Shown here: positions 60,773 through 64,000 of the stretch, in pieces
How positions within the stretch are numbered: position 1 is the first letter of the stretch
Layout of the letters: each line of letters begins with the position of its first letter
Source of the DNA: Bradyrhizobium sp. ARR65
GTDB lineage: Bacteria; Pseudomonadota; Alphaproteobacteria; Rhizobiales; Xanthobacteraceae
Assembly (NCBI RefSeq): GCF_000472385.1
Contig: NZ_AWZU01000034.1
Span: 22,764-86,763, forward strand
Reading direction: 5' to 3'
Length of the DNA: 64,000 nt
Position numbers and translations under genes: made by a program
The notes under the pieces: generated by a model
The model's database searches: none
What the model was told of the DNA's origin: nothing
Seen by the model: the letters and a program-made list of their open reading frames with translations, nothing else

Positions 60773-61666
60773 TCAGACTGCATGAACGCTCTTTTCGCGC
60801 TGCCAAAAGCGAACGTCGCCGCACATGGTGACGAGGCGTTGGGCGTCGACGGGCGCAGCAAGCGCGAGGCAGCCGCCGTCAGGGGCGATGCCGGCCTTGT
60901 CGAGGAGAGACTTTGCCGCATTTACAAAACCGATGAACGTCGCATGGGCGAACGCATCGGCGACGAAGTCCCGCGCGGTCGCTTCGGAACCGAGCAATGC
61001 CGCGCCGCCTGCGGAAACCAGAATGGCCACGGCATCATAAAGCACAGAGGGGCCGCCATTTATCTTCTGCTTCGCCGGCCGCAGGCTGCCGTCACTCGTC
61101 CTGAATCCATTGACCTGCGGCGCAACGAGTTCGATGAGCCCACCGGCACTTTCGGTGGCGCTCTCGAGCGCACCGAGCAGGGCCGCGTCCGTCCCGTCGC
61201 TGACCAGCACGCCCAGCTTGCGTCCCTTGAAGCCCTTGGGTCCATTCTGGACGATGCTTAGGGCAGGCGAGGGCGGAAGATCGAGCACCGGGCGCGCCGG
61301 GTCGGCCGCATATCTTTTCGCCCGCGCGCTGGAAGATGTCGGCTTTGGTGATGTCGGCGAGCGAGCCGTAATTCTCGAAAAAGCCGTGCGCGCCGAAGCC
61401 GCGGGCATGAACCACGCGCTCGGGGATTCGCTCATGGTCGAAGTGAAAGATCTTCTCCCTGAAATGGAAATCTTCCATCAGGGTCGGGCCGCGGCTGCCT
61501 GTCTTGAGACTGTTCTGATCGTCGCCGACGGAACGCCCTGTTGCGCCGTCAGCGTCGGAACCTCGCCCTCGGCGACCTGGTGAGTTTCGCCGCCATGACC
61601 GCGTTGAACGGCGGCATTGCCCAGTCGGGCGGATTTGAGCTCTTCGGAGATCCTGGAACCTGCCAT
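60773..61666 (-). pseudogene. katE: large-subunit catalase (katE) pseudogene with core deleted
   Basis: The N-terminal frame from ATG 61666 reads AGSRISEELKSAR and later ETHQVAEGEVPTLTAQQGV, the start of a clade-2 catalase. A different frame continues with DDQNSLKTGSRGPTLMEDFHFR, FDHERIPERVVHARGFGAHGFF and ITKADIFQRAGEK, the first part of the catalase domain. Near 61330 the sequence jumps to the extreme C-terminal flavodoxin-like domain (ALSIVQNGPKGF, GRKLGVLVSDGTD). About 400 residues, including the haem ligands, are missing and at least one frameshift separates the parts. An intact catalase would need about 750 residues. Confidence 0.85.
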
Positions 61667-61809
61667 GCGGCCTCATCACTTTCAGCAACGGGCTTTGCAA
61701 TGCAACGCGCAAAGCGCCGGAGTGATTGATGAGGGGCCGAAAAAATCCTCGCGACTGGCAGTTGATCTAACTCAGGTTAGTATCGTGCCTACCGATCGAT
61801 TTCAGCGCG

Positions 61810-62691
61810 TCACGCCGCGACGAACACGAGGAGCGTGCCGTTGGCTGCGCTCGGCGGCACGCAGATCGCGTCCCCGCTGTGAATGCCGACGCTGCCGAGC
61901 GCCGTCCCTGTCGCGGCAAGGTCGGCAGCGATCACCAGACCCGCGCTGCCGCGCTCCGGCAAACTGGTCAGCGGCACATCAGGATAATGTCGGCTCAATC
62001 GCTCCTTGGTGAGAAAGACGAAATCGGCGCGGTCCGCGCCCGAAGCGACAACGACGCTGCCATCCTGCTGGCCGCGCGCCTCGCGGTCGATCATGCGCGC
62101 CAGATGCGCCGCTTCCTTATCAGGTTGAGGGGCCACCAGCTGCACCTGCTTCAGGCGCCTCGCGCCGTTGGCGTGCTTCATCAGTTCGGGAATCCACACG
62201 GTCTCCCGCGTCTTGTGCTGGCAGGCAAAGATGCGTAGGCCCGCCGGAGCTTCCGCGACCGGCCACTGGAACGTCGTGAACTTCGCCGCCGCGAGCCGGC
62301 CGTCAGGCATCGTTACCGGCCGCTCGAAATCGGTCGGACCGATCGGCTGATAGCCGCGCGCAAGAATCTCCTCCGCGCCTTCGGCCGAATCGATCGCGGT
62401 CAAGGCGATCCGCTCGATGCCCTCGCGCTGCGCCAGAAAGGCGCGCGCCGGAGCATTAAGGTCTGTTGCGGCGAGCACACCCAGCAATTCGATGTAGTCG
62501 GGGTCGAACATGATGGTGTGGTTTCCCGATCCCATATGCGCGCTGTGCGTGCCGCGCGGCGAGACAGTGAAGCCCAGCCGCTTCCACTTCTCCGCGGCCT
62601 GGTCGAGATCCCGGACCATGACGACGGCATGGTCGATACCGATAACGTTCTTGAGCGCCACTTCCGTTATTTCCCCGGCGAAACTTTGCAT
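61810..62691 (-). CDS. VOC/glyoxalase-like domain protein
   Basis: A 293-residue protein of the vicinal-oxygen-chelate superfamily, with IDHAVVMVRDLDQAAEKWKRLGFTV and GTHSAHMGSGNHTIMF at the start, RIALTAIDSAEGAEEIL, then a second half that follows the same fold (VQLVAPQPDKEAAHLARMID). It resembles the glyoxalase_3 (PF13468) two-domain type. Substrate unknown; there are two VOC modules per chain, so it could bind a metal. It stands alone. Confidence 0.83.
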   Translation of the reverse strand: MQSFAGEITEVALKNVIGIDHAVVMVRDLDQAAEKWKRLGFTVSPRGTHSAHMGSGNHTIMFDPDYIELLGVLAATDLNAPARAFLAQREGIERIALTAIDSAEGAEEILARGYQPIGPTDFERPVTMPDGRLAAAKFTTFQWPVAEAPAGLRIFACQHKTRETVWIPELMKHANGARRLKQVQLVAPQPDKEAAHLARMIDREARGQQDGSVVVASGADRADFVFLTKERLSRHYPDVPLTSLPERGSAGLVIAADLAATGTALGSVGIHSGDAICVPPSAANGTLLVFVAA

Positions 62692-62905
62692 CTAAACTAA
62701 CCGGGCCGGGCATCGCCCTGCAAGCGCGCGCGACCTCAATCGGAAAGATCGGCATCAACCGCCAGGAACGGCGATGCCGGCAGATGTCCTGTCAACCGTT
62801 GGCTGGGATCAAGATTGCGGCGGCGCACCGCACTGCAAGCGCTTTTCGCATTGGGCCCGGGCGCCATTGTGCTAATAGGCGCTTCTATCCGGGTGCCGGG
62901 AGAAT

Positions 62906-63565
62906 ATGACGATCGAAAGCAAGAGAGAGCCGCCGCGGTTTGATTCGGCGTTCAGGGCGCAGTTCGCTGAACTCGTGCGCTGGCGGCGCGATGTGCGCCG
63001 CTTTCGATCCGATCCGGTCGATCCAGATCTCATCGAGCGGTTGCTGGCCATCGCGTCCTATGCGCCGTCGGTGGGCTTAAGCCAGCCCTGGCGCTTCGTG
63101 CTTGTCGAGTCGCCTGAGCGAAGACAAGCTGTGCGCGAGGATTTTTCAAAAGCGAACAAGGCTGCGCTTGCGGGATATGCCGGCGAGCGGCAGGCGTGCT
63201 ACGCGCGGCTCAAGCTCGAAGGCCTTGCGCAAGCGCCCGTGCACCTTGCCGTCTGCGCGGATGAAACCACCGCGCAAGGCCATGGCCTCGGTCGTCGGAC
63301 CATGCCGGAAACCATCCGCTATTCTGTCGTCGCGGCGATCCAGACGCTCTGGCTCGGCGCGCGCGCCGAAGGACTTGGCCTCGGCTGGGTCTCGATCCTC
63401 GATCCGGAGGCGATCAGATCAATCCTCGATCTCCCGCCGGAGTGGACCTTCATCGCGTATCTTTGTCTGGGCTGGCCGGAAGAGGAGCACGACGATCCCG
63501 AGCTGGAGCGTCATGGCTGGCAGGAGCGAATGTGCGAGACATCCGTGAAGCCGCTGAAGCGGTGA
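62906..63565 (+). CDS. bluB: 5,6-dimethylbenzimidazole synthase
   Basis: A 219-residue flavin-destroying nitroreductase-fold enzyme that turns reduced FMN into the lower ligand of vitamin B12. BluB features are WRRDVRRFRSDPVD, ASYAPSVGLSQPWRFV with the conserved Ser-Gln-Pro, TMPETIRYSVVAAIQ and GLGLGWVSILDPEAIR. The start follows CGGGAGAAT. No other cobalamin gene is in the window, and no B12 riboswitch is visible upstream. Confidence 0.9.
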   Translation: MTIESKREPPRFDSAFRAQFAELVRWRRDVRRFRSDPVDPDLIERLLAIASYAPSVGLSQPWRFVLVESPERRQAVREDFSKANKAALAGYAGERQACYARLKLEGLAQAPVHLAVCADETTAQGHGLGRRTMPETIRYSVVAAIQTLWLGARAEGLGLGWVSILDPEAIRSILDLPPEWTFIAYLCLGWPEEEHDDPELERHGWQERMCETSVKPLKR

Positions 63566-64000
63566 GGCCGGCCGTCGGTCCCTGTGTCGGAGCCGCCACC
63601 TCGAACACCAGCTCCCGGACCTACCAGACGCATCCTTGACGTGAAAGATTTTGATGCGAAACGCCTTTTTGCATGAAGAAACGGGTGCGCGCGAAAAATC
63701 CAATTTCGCGAGCCGATTCAAGCTGATTTGGGCTGTCCAGTCCTTCGCGCGAAAATATTCTTCTTTCGCGTTTTCCGAAATCGTGCTTTCCTCGCGTCGT
63801 CTCGCGCCCACCGGAGCAACTATGCTGTGAGTAGCCCGGCGATCGGCCGGCCTCAAGGCTGGCGCGAGACGCGCCACCGCCTTCGGCGGCTGACGGCCTT
63901 GACCCCGTCCGCTCACCGGTCTGTCGGCTTGGCATGCGCTCGGTCGCAGACCGAGCGCGATCAGATGCGCTCCCTCAGCTGAGCGCGTAGCGGCTGGGAT
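63566..64000. other. 435-bp stretch at the window end without a recognised gene
   Basis: I see no credible gene. A perfect 10-bp inverted repeat, GCGCTCGGTC (63936-63945) and GACCGAGCGC (63949-63958), separated by three bases and not followed by T residues, is the only structure of note. Several TTCGCG motifs cluster at 63700-63770. The region may hold the start of something that continues beyond the window. Confidence 0.4.

Noticed and set aside
62700..62905. Possible cobalamin riboswitch upstream of bluB
   Set aside because: The conserved B12-box and GCCACTG-type core elements are not present in the 200 bp before the gene.
63936..63958. Hairpin as a terminator or tRNA end
   Set aside because: No T-run follows it and no cloverleaf can be folded within the remaining bases.
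1..64000. CRISPR arrays, rRNA, tRNA, phage or insertion sequences
   Set aside because: No repeat-spacer pattern, ribosomal RNA-like segment, cloverleaf or transposase was seen; the absence of tRNA is from inspection only.

Overview
The window looks like a chromosomal stretch of a high-GC alphaproteobacterium, most likely Bradyrhizobium or a close relative. The reasons are the families present, a set of palindromic intergenic repeats typical of that group, and several promoters of the form GGAAC-N16-CGTT, the consensus of the alphaproteobacterial general stress sigma factor EcfG. I saw no rRNA, tRNA, CRISPR array, phage or complete insertion sequence.

Layout. 1-8.2 kb: the end of a LysR-type regulator, then a forward catabolic unit of a class-III aminotransferase, an M20 deacylase and a dipeptide-type ABC importer. 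8.2-12.2 kb: a reverse four-gene envelope operon (OpgC-like acyltransferase, DevC/DevA-type ABC exporter without its DevB partner, esterase) behind a perfect EcfG-type promoter. 12.4-18.9 kb: a small SANT/Myb-like protein, a molybdopterin oxidoreductase, a LigJ-like hydratase with a LigK/GalC-like aldolase, and a Tat-exported GH1 glucosidase. 18.9-25.4 kb: many small, mostly stress-type genes (DUF2231, sugar dehydrogenase lipoprotein, CBS protein, SDR, small exported proteins), several with EcfG-like promoters. 25.5-30.0 kb: an RND efflux permease and its adaptor.

30.6-46.3 kb: the most interesting region, fifteen reverse-strand genes in near-continuous translational coupling. They encode myo-inositol-phosphate synthase, a histidine phosphatase, four CgeB-like glycosyltransferases and one GT4 glycosyltransferase, a sugar nucleotidyltransferase, a SAM methyltransferase, a TIM-barrel glycosidase whose motifs appear circularly permuted, phosphopentomutase, two sugar epimerases, a B12-binding radical SAM enzyme and UDP-xylose synthase. 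No polymerase, flippase or export gene is present, so the product is probably a small inositol- or pentose-containing glycoside or a glycolipid headgroup, not a polysaccharide. A perfect EcfG-type promoter overlapping a 14-bp palindrome precedes the first gene, which suggests stress-induced synthesis.

46.6-58.2 kb: a conserved hypothetical, a GT9-like protein, a Crp/Fnr regulator, a dihaem cytochrome c, a seven-gene overlapping caa3-type cytochrome oxidase operon and an FdhF/YdeP-type molybdoenzyme. 58.2-64 kb: CsbD and DUF72 proteins, an SDR remnant, an L,D-transpeptidase, a degraded large-subunit catalase (katE) that has lost its catalytic core, a VOC protein and BluB. Three small or stress genes here are visibly decaying (19992-20263, 59372-59607, 60773-61666).
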